DNA of 64,000 nucleotides from Clostridiales bacterium 1_7_47FAA (lineage in GTDB: Bacteria > Bacillota > Clostridia > Lachnospirales > Lachnospiraceae). The DNA lies in NCBI GenBank assembly GCA_000155435.1, contig DS990262.1, positions 765,908 to 829,907 on the forward strand. Reading direction: 5' to 3'. This document shows, in pieces, positions 44,134 through 53,357 of this stretch. Position 1 is the first letter of the stretch; each line of letters begins with the position of its first letter. A model generated the notes under the pieces. It searched no databases. It was not told the origin of the DNA and saw only the letters and a program-made list of their open reading frames with translations. The position numbers and the translations under genes are program-made.

Positions 44134-45618
44134 ATGAGTGATACGATATTGAAAATGCAGGGAATATCTAAATTTTACGGCGGTATCAAAGCCCTGGAGA
44201 AAGTGGACTTTGAACTGTACCGGGGAGAAATCCTGTGCCTCTTGGGGGAAAACGGGGCAGGCAAGTCAACGCTGATGAAGATACTCTCCGGCGTGATTGA
44301 GCCTTCGGAAGGTGAGATTTTCCTGGAAGATAAGAAGATAAACATTAAGAACCCAAACATAGCCCACCACCTGGGAATCAGCACGGTCCATCAGGAACTG
44401 GTACAGTTTGCGGACATGACCATCATGGAGAACATCTATATGGGAAGGTATCCAAAAAAGGGCGGCCTGGTGGATTTTAAGACACTGAAGGAGAAGACCC
44501 TGGAGCTGATGGACAGCCTGGATATCCATTTCAATCCTTTTTCCTATATCAGGGACTTAAGCGTGGCACAGAGACAGATGGTGGAAATCATGAAGGCCGT
44601 GTCCTTTGACTCTAAGATCATTATCTTTGATGAACCCACGTCTTCCCTGACAACCGAAGAAACCACGGTGCTGTTCCGCATCATTGCGGACCTTAAGAGC
44701 AGGGGCATTTCCATGGTATACATATCCCACAGGCTGGAGGACATCTTTGCAATCGGGGACAGGATCACGGTCCTTCGGGACGGCAGGAACTCAGGCGGGG
44801 GAATGGTAAGTGAACTGAATACGGACCAGGTCATATCCCTGATGGTTGGAAGGAATGTGGAAAACCAGTTTCCCAAGGTCCATGTGGATATCGGGGAGGA
44901 AATCCTCAGGGTAGAGCACATAAACAATGAGTATGTCAAGGATGCGTCCTTTGTACTGCATAAAGGGGAAATCCTTGGTTTCGGCGGATTGGTGGGCGCG
45001 GGACGGACCGAGCTCATGAGGGCTGTCATGGGACTTGATAAGGCATCGGGGACCATCTATAAGAATGGGAAGGTGATTGTGAACCACAACCCCACGGAGG
45101 CCATCCGCAATAAATTTGCCCTGGTTCCTGAGGACAGGAAGGACCAGGGGCTGGTACTGTTGTTGTCCATCCTCAAGAACATCGAGATGAGTTCCCTTCC
45201 GGAGCTGTCCTCAGGCGGCTTCATGAACTCCCAGAAGGAAAGGGAGTGCGCGGCTGAATATATGAAACGCCTGCAGGTAAAGGCAGCGGATGTCAACCAG
45301 GCGGCCGGGGATTTAAGCGGCGGGAACCAGCAGAAGGTAGTAATCGCAAAATGCCTTGCCACCAGGCCGGATATCCTGATTTTAGACGAACCCACCCGGG
45401 GCATTGATGTGGGTTCCAAGGCAGAGATTTATGAGATTATGAATCAGCTGGTATTGCAGGGGGTATCCATCATCATGATTTCCTCTGAACTTCCGGAACT
45501 GCTTAATATGAGCGACCGGATCATCATCATGCGGGAAGGGAAGATAACCGGCGAGCAGAACATGGGAGAAGCAACGGAAGAAACAGTAATGAAGCTGGCA
45601 ACTAAGGAGGCAGTTTAA
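44134..45618 (+). CDS. Sugar ABC transporter ATP-binding protein (double NBD)
   Basis: A 494-residue RbsA-like ATPase. Walker A GENGAGKST is in the first domain, with IIFDEPTSSL; the second has SGGNQQKVV and DILILDEPTRGID. In its second half GLVGAGRTELMRAVMG is standard. It drives the module D transporter with 45621 and 46629. Confidence 0.93.
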   Translation: MSDTILKMQGISKFYGGIKALEKVDFELYRGEILCLLGENGAGKSTLMKILSGVIEPSEGEIFLEDKKINIKNPNIAHHLGISTVHQELVQFADMTIMENIYMGRYPKKGGLVDFKTLKEKTLELMDSLDIHFNPFSYIRDLSVAQRQMVEIMKAVSFDSKIIIFDEPTSSLTTEETTVLFRIIADLKSRGISMVYISHRLEDIFAIGDRITVLRDGRNSGGGMVSELNTDQVISLMVGRNVENQFPKVHVDIGEEILRVEHINNEYVKDASFVLHKGEILGFGGLVGAGRTELMRAVMGLDKASGTIYKNGKVIVNHNPTEAIRNKFALVPEDRKDQGLVLLLSILKNIEMSSLPELSSGGFMNSQKERECAAEYMKRLQVKAADVNQAAGDLSGGNQQKVVIAKCLATRPDILILDEPTRGIDVGSKAEIYEIMNQLVLQGVSIIMISSELPELLNMSDRIIIMREGKITGEQNMGEATEETVMKLATKEAV

Positions 45619-45620
45619 TC

Positions 45621-46583
45621 ATGAAAAATAAATCCATCCAGAAAGTATTGAACAATTCCAATTTTAAATCTTATTCCGGCCTGATCCTGGTCATCATCGT
45701 GGTGAGCGTGTTCATGAGCATCCGAAGCGAGAACTTCATGACACCTACCAATATCCTGAATGTATTAAGGCAGATATCCGTCTATGGGATCCTTGCCTGC
45801 GGCATGGCGTTCGCCATGATGACAGGGGGAATCGACCTGACGGTAGGATCCACTGCCGGCGTATGCGGCGCATTGGTAACCAAGTTTGTGGTGGAAGGGA
45901 ACATGCCCCTGGTGCCCGCCATCCTCATAGGGCTTTTAGTGGGCGCCCTTTTAGGACTGCTCTCAGGCATCTTTATCGCCAAGACAGGAATCCCTCCATT
46001 TATCATGACCCTGGGCATGCAGATTACCCTGAGAGGGGCATGTTACCTGATCTGTGAGGGAAAGCCCATCGGCAATATACCGGACAGCATGCTTCAGCTG
46101 GGCATCGGCTCCCTGGGCGGGATCCCCATCCCCATTTTCTTCATGCTTGGGACATTCGTGGTGGTTGGGATTATCCTTTCAAGGACTTCCTTCGGCCGTT
46201 CCGTCTACGCGGTGGGCGGCAACTACCAGGCAGCCCATCACTCGGGCATCAATGCCCAAAGGGTCATCATGTATGCCTACATGATCAGCGGTATCTGCGC
46301 TGCCCTGGCAGGCGTCATACTGTCAGCCAGGAATGCTTCCGCACAGCCCACGGCAGGCAATGCATTTGAGACAGAGGCCATTGCTGCCTGTGCAATGGGC
46401 GGCGTGTCGTTCAGCGGAGGCAAAGGCGCGGTGGTCGGCATATTCTTCGGCGCGCTCCTCATGGGCATCATCAACAACGGAATGAACCTCCTCTATATCA
46501 GCTCCTACTGGCAGCTGGTGGTTAAGGGAATCATCATCATAGCGGCAGTTATCTACTCCATCTTTAACAGCAGGAAGAAATAA
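45621..46583 (+). CDS. Sugar ABC transporter permease (RbsC-like)
   Basis: A 320-residue multi-pass membrane protein. Signature regions are MMTGGIDLTVGSTAGVCGAL and the late GGVSFSGGKGAVVGIFFG. It is the usual RbsC length, shorter than the module A permease. Two bases separate it from the ATPase gene. Confidence 0.93.
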   Translation: MKNKSIQKVLNNSNFKSYSGLILVIIVVSVFMSIRSENFMTPTNILNVLRQISVYGILACGMAFAMMTGGIDLTVGSTAGVCGALVTKFVVEGNMPLVPAILIGLLVGALLGLLSGIFIAKTGIPPFIMTLGMQITLRGACYLICEGKPIGNIPDSMLQLGIGSLGGIPIPIFFMLGTFVVVGIILSRTSFGRSVYAVGGNYQAAHHSGINAQRVIMYAYMISGICAALAGVILSARNASAQPTAGNAFETEAIAACAMGGVSFSGGKGAVVGIFFGALLMGIINNGMNLLYISSYWQLVVKGIIIIAAVIYSIFNSRKK

Positions 46584-46628
46584 AAAGGAAACTATAAAAA
46601 ACCAAATAAATTTCAGGAGGAAAACAAA

Positions 46629-47651
46629 ATGAAAAAGAGAATGGCAACCATGATCCTTTGTGCGGCAATGACGGCATCCATACTGGCAGGATGCGGTACG
46701 GGTAAGGAAAGCAATGCGCCGGGCGGCACTGCGGGAGGAACAGCCACAGGCACATCCCAGGATACCGCTGCAGCGGCCCAGGGCGAGGGGAAGGACGGTT
46801 ACACCATTGCGGTTCTTGCATGGTCCCAGGCAGAGGAGTTCGGCGTGGACATTATATCCGGAGCTGAAAAAAAGGCGGCGGAGCTGGGCAATGTAACGGT
46901 TGTGAAGCCCGACCCGGCCGGTGACATGCAGAAGGAGATTGCAATCCTGGAGGACCTGATACAGCAGGGCGTGGACGCCATCTGCGTGGCTCCGGTGGAT
47001 GCCAATGCCATTGTTCCCTATATAGATAAGGTAAGGGAAGCCGGAATCGTGCTGGTGGACTATGATATTGACACGGAAGCACAGTGTGATGCCAAGGTGC
47101 TTTCCGATAACGCGGCAGGCGGGGCCATGGCAGCGGATTATCTGGTACAGGAGATGGGGACAGAGGGCAAGGTGCTGATCCTTACCGAGGTTCCCGGGGT
47201 CACAACCGCAGAGGAACGTATCGCCGGATTCAAGGACCGCATGGCTGAGATTGCCCCCAATGTGGAGATGGTCGAGCAGCTTTCCAATGGTACGAGGGAC
47301 ACCCACAGGGCCACGACCGAGAACATGCTTCAGGCACATCCTGACATCACCGGAATCTTCTGCTTCATGGGCGACAATTCCCTGGGCGCTTATACTGCCT
47401 GCAAGACCAACAACAGGCAGGACGTGCTGATTGCCGGATATGACGCGACACCGGAACAGCTGGACATCATGAAAAATGACGGACCTGACTGCAACCTGAT
47501 CTGCTCCGTTGCCCTGTATCCCAAGAAAATCGGTTACGTTGCCCTGGAAACCGCCTACAACATTCTGGAGGGTGAGGAAATCAACGATGTTGTCTGGACT
47601 GAATTGGGGCTTCTCACTGCAAAGGATGCTGATTCCTTTGAGGCAGAGTAG
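46629..47651 (+). CDS. Sugar ABC transporter substrate-binding lipoprotein (RbsB-like)
   Basis: A 340-residue lipoprotein with lipobox SILAGCG and a Gly/Ala/Thr-rich linker. The mature domain follows the ribose-binding layout: YTIAVLAWSQAEEFGVDI, LIQQGVDAICVAPVDANA, IVLVDYDID and ITGIFCFMGDNSLGAY. It should bind the Amadori-type ligand of module D outside the cell. AGGAGG precedes the ATG. Confidence 0.92.
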   Translation: MKKRMATMILCAAMTASILAGCGTGKESNAPGGTAGGTATGTSQDTAAAAQGEGKDGYTIAVLAWSQAEEFGVDIISGAEKKAAELGNVTVVKPDPAGDMQKEIAILEDLIQQGVDAICVAPVDANAIVPYIDKVREAGIVLVDYDIDTEAQCDAKVLSDNAAGGAMAADYLVQEMGTEGKVLILTEVPGVTTAEERIAGFKDRMAEIAPNVEMVEQLSNGTRDTHRATTENMLQAHPDITGIFCFMGDNSLGAYTACKTNNRQDVLIAGYDATPEQLDIMKNDGPDCNLICSVALYPKKIGYVALETAYNILEGEEINDVVWTELGLLTAKDADSFEAE

Positions 47652-47711
47652 GCCATGTCCGGGCGGAAGCGGGTCCCGCCATACGCCCGGGAACGTTCAA
47701 GGAGGAAACAG

Positions 47712-48548
47712 ATGAAATTTTCGTTCTTAACATACCAGTTCTGCCGCTTTGGCCTGGAGCATTCATTTAAGATGGCGCAGGAATATGGGTTTGAAGGGGT
47801 GGAAGTCTGGGGAGGAAGACCCCATGCTTATGCCCATGACATGGGCAAAGAGGAGATACAGGCCATTCTGGGATGGAAAAAACAGTATGGGGTGGAGATA
47901 TCCATGTTCACACCTGAGATACTGGCATATCCATACAGCCTTACCTCGTCCATGGAAAAGGAACGCAGGGAAACCATTGAATACCTGCTGAAAAGTGTGG
48001 AGACAGCCGCAAGGCTGGGGACCGATAAGATGCAGATAACCGCCAAACACCCGGGATATGGGGTGAAACGGGAAACCGTATGGGGATACCTGGAAGAGGG
48101 AACATCCATCCTTTGCAGGAGGGCCGGGGAACTGGGGGTGGACATCATCCTGGAATCCCTGTCACCCTCGGAGGGGAACACCATCACCTGTGTGGATGAC
48201 ATCCTGCAGCTGCAGGAGCGGGTTAAAAGTCCCGCCCTGTGCGCCATGATTGACATGGTTCCGCCCTTTATTGCCAATGAGCCGTATTCTGACTATCTTG
48301 AGCGCCTTGGGGCATCCATGAAATACGTCCATATATGCAACGGGGACGGGGCCACGGAATTCCATATGCAGCTGGATGACCGGGACGGGGTGATTCCCGT
48401 GACTGACTTTTTCCGTATCCTGAAGCGGTACGGCTATGACGGATGGTGTTCCCTGGAACTGTTAAATCCCTACTTCAGGGATCCGGAGCTGTACCTCTCC
48501 CAGGCGGTGAGGACCATCCGGCGTATCCGGGAAGAACTGGATTTATAA
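47712..48548 (+). CDS. FrlC-like sugar epimerase
   Basis: A 278-residue TIM-barrel epimerase. GFEGVEVWGGRPHAYAHDMG and the later YPYSLTSSMEKERRETIEY resemble Escherichia coli FrlC (GYDGIEIWGGRPHAFAPD), which interconverts psicoselysine and fructoselysine; metal-ligand Glu and Asp are in IILESLSPSEGN and AMIDMVPP, the His in YVHICNGDG, and Glu in CSLELLNPY. ATG at 47712 follows AAGGAGG. It ends convergently with the GntR gene, overlapping its stop codon by 6 bp. Confidence 0.88.
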   Translation: MKFSFLTYQFCRFGLEHSFKMAQEYGFEGVEVWGGRPHAYAHDMGKEEIQAILGWKKQYGVEISMFTPEILAYPYSLTSSMEKERRETIEYLLKSVETAARLGTDKMQITAKHPGYGVKRETVWGYLEEGTSILCRRAGELGVDIILESLSPSEGNTITCVDDILQLQERVKSPALCAMIDMVPPFIANEPYSDYLERLGASMKYVHICNGDGATEFHMQLDDRDGVIPVTDFFRILKRYGYDGWCSLELLNPYFRDPELYLSQAVRTIRRIREELDL

Positions 48549-49268
48549 ATAAAATATCATGTTCTGGGTGTTGTAGAGCTGTTTGCAGACGAACAGGGGA
48601 TTGCCCTGGCTGTCTGACTGGTAATCCCGAAACAGCAGCAGAGGGGAGTTGCGCTTGATTTCCAGCAGTCCGGCCTCATTGGAGGACGCGTTGCTGATTT
48701 CAAGGGTCCTCCTGCTGTTGTGCACCGTGATACCGTGGGCGTGCAGGATTGAGAACACGGATCCCTCCAGGTTTTCATGGAGAAGAAAATCATACTTTCT
48801 TGGAAAGTAGAGGGTTTCCAAAATGGACGGATGTCCGTCTATGTAGCGGAGCCGTTTGATTTCAATGACCTGCTGGCTTTCATCCACCGCCAGGAATTCA
48901 CTGTCGGCATGGGTGGGATAAGCGTATTCTACGGACAGCACCTGGGATTTAAGCACCTTGCCTGCCTGGCGGCAGGAATCAGTCAGGCCAGTGGTATCAT
49001 TGGCGGACTGAAGCTTTTTCTGCGGCGCCACAAAGGTGCCCTTTCCCTGGCTGCGCACCAGAAGCCCGTCTGTCACCAGCTCCGAGATCGCGCCCCGGAT
49101 TGTCACACGGCTTACGTTAAAGTCCTTCATCAGTTCAAACTCAGAAGGAAGCTTTTCTCCTACCTTCAGTTCCCCTTTGCGGATGCCTTCGGAGATAATG
49201 CTGGCCACCTGCTTGTACATGGGGGTAATGCTGGAGGGGTCTATACTGCCTGCATCGAAATGAATCAT
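48543..49268 (-). CDS. GntR-family (UTRA) regulator of module D
   Basis: About 241 residues. It is a close paralogue of the regulator at 14198: both have DPSSITPMYKQV-like starts, SQGKGTFVAP wings and an LQSANDTTGLT linker. ATG at 49268 with GGTGA upstream is preferred over 49283. It is convergent with the module D operon and divergent from the SIS gene at 49488, which it may repress through sites at 49337-49440. Confidence 0.88.
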   Translation of the reverse strand: MIHFDAGSIDPSSITPMYKQVASIISEGIRKGELKVGEKLPSEFELMKDFNVSRVTIRGAISELVTDGLLVRSQGKGTFVAPQKKLQSANDTTGLTDSCRQAGKVLKSQVLSVEYAYPTHADSEFLAVDESQQVIEIKRLRYIDGHPSILETLYFPRKYDFLLHENLEGSVFSILHAHGITVHNSRRTLEISNASSNEAGLLEIKRNSPLLLFRDYQSDSQGNPLFVCKQLYNTQNMIFYL

Positions 49269-49336
49269 AAATATCACCGTCATTCTGCCCTATGGGGCGT
49301 TATGTCCGAACACGTCCCAGGCAGGAATCCTTTCTT

Positions 49337-49455
49337 AATACAATATAATATGACATAATCCGTGTTTTTGCAAGTTCCCATAAAGAAATTGGGAAAAAGA
49401 AAAAAAGTACTTTACAAAATACATTATGTGATGTAATATAACATCATAGGACGAC
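49337..49455. promoter_or_regulatory. Promoter and operator region between GntR and SIS genes
   Basis: Rightward TTTACA (49411-49416), 17 bp, TAATAT (49434-49439), within AATACATTATGTGATGTAAT. On the left side TTAATACAATATAATATGAC (about 49336-49355) matches the leftward operator before the module A regulator. The rightward promoter is nearly the same as that at 22366. Confidence 0.65.
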
Positions 49456-49487
49456 ATAATAAATTTAAATCCAAGGAGGAACCAGAT

Positions 49488-50501
49488 ATGTTTAATTTTG
49501 ACATTCCACGTTACGAAAAAGTAGTCAGCGAGGCAATTGCCTTAAGGCCGCAGATTGAGAAAGCGGTAGACGAGATATGCAGCCAGGGTTACACCAATAT
49601 TTTCTTTATCGGCTGCGGCGGCACATACGCCCATTCCCTTCCCATGAAGTACTGGCTGGATACAACATCACAGATTGATACATACAGTGTGATTGCGGCT
49701 GAGTTCATGGCAGCGGGCCACAGGAAGTTCACCAAGGATTCCGTATGTGTATTCTCCACCAGAAGCGGCAACACAAAAGAAATCGTGGCGGCTGCAAAGT
49801 ACTGTAAGGAAGCCGGCGCCCGCACCGTTGTATATGTGTCCAATGACAATACCCCTGTCTGCGAATTTGCCGACTACAAGCTGTTCAGCTTTGCAGAGGA
49901 TGACTGTCTGTGTGAAGCCATTTATACCTATATGATTGCCCTTCTGGCAAGGTTTAAGAAAAACGCAGGGGAATTTGACAAGTACGAGGAATTCATGGAT
50001 CAGTACGCAGGGATTGTGCCATATCTGATCAAGGCAAAGGAGCAGTACGAGGACAGATGTGCGAAAATGGCACAGGAGCACAAGGATACGGATTATCACA
50101 TGGTAATCGGCGCAGGCATGATGTGGGGAGAGGCCTACGACTATGCGATGTGCATCCTGGAGGAGATGCAGTGGATTAAGACAAAGTCCATCCACGCAGC
50201 CGAATACTTCCATGGGACCCTTGAACTGGTGGAGGAGGATACAAGCCTCATCCTGTTCTACGGCGAGGATGAGACAAGGCCGCTGATGGACCGTGTGATG
50301 GATTTCTCCAAGAAGGTCACAAAGGTAATCAATGTGTTTGACACCAAGGAGATTGAACTGCCTTTCACCGAAGCAGAGTACAGGAAGATTGTTTCCCCGA
50401 TGGTGATGTATGCAATGACGGAGCGTCTTAGCTGCCATCTGGAGAAGGAGAGGAACCATCCTCTGACAACCAGGAGATATTACCGTCAGATGGAATATTA
50501 A
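49488..50501 (+). CDS. FrlB-like SIS-domain deglycase, second copy
   Basis: A 337-residue protein nearly identical along its whole length to the one at 22450 (shared GYTNIFFIGCGGTYAHSLPM, EYFHGTLELVEED, RRYYRQMEY), differing by scattered substitutions. The catalytic pattern is intact. AAGGAGG precedes the ATG. It most probably cleaves the 6-phosphate made by the FrlD-like kinase of module D. Confidence 0.86.
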   Translation: MFNFDIPRYEKVVSEAIALRPQIEKAVDEICSQGYTNIFFIGCGGTYAHSLPMKYWLDTTSQIDTYSVIAAEFMAAGHRKFTKDSVCVFSTRSGNTKEIVAAAKYCKEAGARTVVYVSNDNTPVCEFADYKLFSFAEDDCLCEAIYTYMIALLARFKKNAGEFDKYEEFMDQYAGIVPYLIKAKEQYEDRCAKMAQEHKDTDYHMVIGAGMMWGEAYDYAMCILEEMQWIKTKSIHAAEYFHGTLELVEEDTSLILFYGEDETRPLMDRVMDFSKKVTKVINVFDTKEIELPFTEAEYRKIVSPMVMYAMTERLSCHLEKERNHPLTTRRYYRQMEY

Positions 50502-50551
50502 TTCAGGTTTGGTCCAGGGAGATTGAGGAGATAGAAGAAAATAGAAAAAGG

Positions 50552-50587
50552 CGTGGGCCTGGCGGCTGTGTGGCTGCCAGGCCCACG
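50552..50587 (-). terminator. Terminator between convergent genes
   Basis: CGTGGGCCTGGC (50552-50563) pairs with GCCAGGCCCACG (50576-50587). On the minus strand it is followed by CCTTTTTC, so it best serves the GntR gene at 50595-51305, though it can also help to end the SIS transcript. Confidence 0.75.
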
Positions 50588-50594
50588 TCCTGTA

Positions 50595-51305
50595 TCAGAG
50601 GGTAATCCGGTAAGTATACATGCTTCCTATATAATAGGTCTCAATATATTCCAGTATATCCCCGTTGTCCAGATACGTATTGTGAAATGATTTCAGCAGC
50701 GCCTCATTCTCTATCCCCAGCAGCTTCTTTTGCTCCTCAGTGGGCAGGGTGGCTGTCAGCGACAGGTCCATGGACTGTACGTTCAATCCGAGTTCCTTCA
50801 CATATTCAAAGAAAGAGTGCTCCAGCCGGGTCACATCAATGGCCGGAAGGACCCTGCAGGGGACATAGGTATAGCTGATGCAGATGATCATGTCATTGCC
50901 GGTCCGGATGCGGGAGAAATAATGGACCATATCGTCCCCGGCCACGTTCAGGGCCTGGGCAGCGGCTTCAGGCAGTTCGCTTCCCCGGTATATCCTGTAG
51001 TCCACCAGCCGGGAACCGGGCGTCAGGCCAATGGAGCGCATGTCTTCTGAAAAGCTTTGAGGTATCCTGACAATGGGTTTCTGTATATGTACATTGGTCA
51101 CGAAGCTGCCCTTGCCTGCCACCCGGTTGATATAACCTTTGGATGCAAGGGATTGGATTGCCTTGTTCACGGTCATCCTGCTGACCTGGAACGTGTCACA
51201 CAGCTCCGCCTCGGTGGGAATCTGGTCACCGGGCCGCAGGATCCCGCCTTTTATCTGATTGAGTATGGAATCTTCTATTTGTATATACTTAGGTTTGCCT
51301 GACAT
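50595..51305 (-). CDS. GntR-family (UTRA) regulator of module E
   Basis: A 236-residue regulator with HTH (YIQIEDSILNQIKGGILRPG, VSRMTVNKAIQSLASKGYIN, VAGKGSFV) and UTRA domain (MIICISYTYVPCRVLP). Its wing and linker differ from the other UTRA regulators here, matching its different upstream operator candidates. GGAGA is upstream in the minus sense. It is divergent from the second PTS operon and is probably its repressor. Confidence 0.88.
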   Translation of the reverse strand: MSGKPKYIQIEDSILNQIKGGILRPGDQIPTEAELCDTFQVSRMTVNKAIQSLASKGYINRVAGKGSFVTNVHIQKPIVRIPQSFSEDMRSIGLTPGSRLVDYRIYRGSELPEAAAQALNVAGDDMVHYFSRIRTGNDMIICISYTYVPCRVLPAIDVTRLEHSFFEYVKELGLNVQSMDLSLTATLPTEEQKKLLGIENEALLKSFHNTYLDNGDILEYIETYYIGSMYTYRITL

Positions 51306-51364
51306 GGAAATATCTCCTTTTATCTCACAATTATTCTAGTCTATTATATAATGAAAATTAATAA

Positions 51365-51483
51365 ATGTCTATACATAAAGCGCCGTAAACCAGAAAAAAC
51401 TTTATGAAAATTACTAAAAACCTCTTGAAAAGTATATGCGCTTATGGTAATATATAACCACGCGGACAAACGTATATACAAAG
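51365..51483 (+). promoter_or_regulatory. Promoter and operator candidates of module E
   Basis: TTGAAA (51425-51430), 17 bp, TAATAT (51448-51453). GTATAT-type sites lie in the spacer (AAAGTATATGCG, 51429-51440) and after the start (CGTATATACA, 51471-51480), with TGTCTATACATA further up near 51366. They differ from the TAATGTATTA-type sites of modules A, C and D. Confidence 0.6.
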
Positions 51484-51561
51484 AACGATAAAAGATATAT
51501 GCAATTGGACTGATTTAAGGAAGGAAATGGAAATACAAATAGACGGAAAGGAGGATGGACA

Positions 51562-52011
51562 ATGAAAAATATGGTGCTGGTTACCCATGCGGATTTTGCA
51601 AAGGGAATCCTGACCTCCCTGAACCTGGTGCTGGGACAGGTGGAGCACGTGGATTACGTGAGCATCACGGCAAAGGAAACCATACCTGAGATAGCTTCCA
51701 TGATTGAGGAAAAAATCACAGGCTTTGGCAGCAATGGCCCCACGGTGGTGCTTACGGATATCGCAGGCGGAAGCACCACCCAGGCAGCCATGAAGCTGTT
51801 GGGGGATGGACGGAAGGTGTATCTGGTAACAGGACTGAACCTGGGGCTGCTTTTGGAGATAGCGCTGCTTCCGCTGGGGGAAGGGGAAGAGGCTGACAAG
51901 GGGATGCTGCGCACGGCCATTGAGAATTCCAGGTCATCCATGTATCTGGTAAACGACATGATGGAATCCGGACCGGATACAGATGCATCCGGGGATTTAG
52001 GGGAACTGTAA
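51562..52011 (+). CDS. PTS mannose-family EIIA component
   Basis: A 149-residue EIIA with the phospho-accepting His9 in LVTHADFAKGI and the typical LTDIAGGSTTQAA. It is the first gene of a second IIA-IIB-IIC-IID-SIS-HAD operon. AAAGGAGG lies upstream. It is quite different from the module C EIIA, so this is not a recent duplication. Confidence 0.9.
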   Translation: MKNMVLVTHADFAKGILTSLNLVLGQVEHVDYVSITAKETIPEIASMIEEKITGFGSNGPTVVLTDIAGGSTTQAAMKLLGDGRKVYLVTGLNLGLLLEIALLPLGEGEEADKGMLRTAIENSRSSMYLVNDMMESGPDTDASGDLGEL

Positions 52012-52064
52012 GGAAGTAAAGGAAACTGCAGCAATGTTTTTAGGAAACCATAGGAGGAATAGGA

Positions 52065-52550
52065 ATGATTAAGTTATTGAGGGTAGATGACCGTTTAATC
52101 CATGGACAGGTGGCTGTCAGCTGGACTTCCTATCTGGGGGCTGACACCATTGTGGTTGCCAACGATAAGGCGATTACGGATAAGCTGATGCAGATGGCAT
52201 TTAACATGGCGAAACCTCCGCAGGCAGTGCTGTCCATCAAGTCCCTGGATGGCGCCGTGGCCGTCATTAATAATCCAAAGCATGCGGCCAGGACCATTTT
52301 CGTGGTGACGGCAAGCGTGGAGGATGCACGGTACCTGATGGAGAAATGCCCGTCCATCCCCAACCTGTGTGTGGGAGGCGTCCGTCAGGCGCCGGGAAAG
52401 AAGATGGTGGAACGCCAGGTGTACCTGGATGGGAAGGATATGAAGGGACTGAAAGAAATCCATGCCATGGGAAAGGATGTGTACCTTCAGGCAGTGCCCA
52501 CTGAGAAGAAACTGTCCTATGAGGACATTGTAAAAGAGTATAACAAGTAA
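52065..52550 (+). CDS. PTS mannose-family EIIB component
   Basis: A 161-residue EIIB. RVDDRLIHGQVAVSW holds active His13. The C-terminal region (LQAVPTEKKLSYEDI) is normal for the family. It carries phosphate to the sugar entering via IIC and IID. GGAGGAA precedes the ATG. Confidence 0.92.
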   Translation: MIKLLRVDDRLIHGQVAVSWTSYLGADTIVVANDKAITDKLMQMAFNMAKPPQAVLSIKSLDGAVAVINNPKHAARTIFVVTASVEDARYLMEKCPSIPNLCVGGVRQAPGKKMVERQVYLDGKDMKGLKEIHAMGKDVYLQAVPTEKKLSYEDIVKEYNK

Positions 52551-52568
52551 AAGAAGGGGGAATGTGTG

Positions 52569-53357
52569 ATGTTATTTAAAGCATTAATTTTGGGAATCCT
52601 TGCAGGATTCGCCATCTGGGACGGCCGTGTATGCGGACAGCATATGTTTGACCGGCCAATTGTGACCGGGCCTATCGTAGGACTGATTCTTGGGGATGTA
52701 CATACAGGCATCGTGATGGGGGCTTCCCTGGAGCTGGTCATGATGGGGATTGTGGGAATCGGCGCGGCCACGCCGCCGGATGTGGTCTCAGGAGGAATAT
52801 TGGCAACGGCATTTGCCATCATGTCCGGCCTTGATATGGACGCGGCCGTGGCGCTGTCACTTCCAATCGCAACCCTGGCCCAGTCCGTGGGCATCCTGGA
52901 CAGGACCATTAATACCACCTTCCTGCACTGGGCCGACAGGGCGGCTGAGGAAGGGGATTACAAGGGAATCTCAAAAGCCCTGTGGGCAGGGGCATGGCTG
53001 TTCTGGTTCAGCTCCTTCCTGGTTGTATTCCTGGGCGTGCTGCTTGGATCCAATACCATAGCCGGTTTTGTGGCTGCCCTGCCTCCGTTCATCCTGGGCG
53101 GACTGAAGGTGGCAAGTGGGATGCTTCCCGCACTGGGAATCGCAATCCTTATGCAGCTTATATTCGATAAGACCAATGCGGCATATCTCTTTGTGGGCTT
53201 TGTACTGACGGCGCTGCTGGGCATGAGCACGGTAGGCGTGGCGATTGTGGGCGCTACCATTGCCTATGTGGTTTATCAGCAGGCCATGCAGAGAAAACGC
53301 GACATGGCATCCATGGCAGTTAACACCATGTCAGATGATTTGGGAGGTGAATTATAA
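52569..53357 (+). CDS. PTS mannose-family EIIC component
   Basis: About 262 residues, strongly hydrophobic. MFDRPIVTGPIVGLILGDVH and GAATPPDVVSGGILATAFA are family signatures. ATG at 52569 is favoured over GTG at 52566. It shares its last base with the start of the EIID gene, implying coupled translation. Confidence 0.92.
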   Translation: MLFKALILGILAGFAIWDGRVCGQHMFDRPIVTGPIVGLILGDVHTGIVMGASLELVMMGIVGIGAATPPDVVSGGILATAFAIMSGLDMDAAVALSLPIATLAQSVGILDRTINTTFLHWADRAAEEGDYKGISKALWAGAWLFWFSSFLVVFLGVLLGSNTIAGFVAALPPFILGGLKVASGMLPALGIAILMQLIFDKTNAAYLFVGFVLTALLGMSTVGVAIVGATIAYVVYQQAMQRKRDMASMAVNTMSDDLGGEL

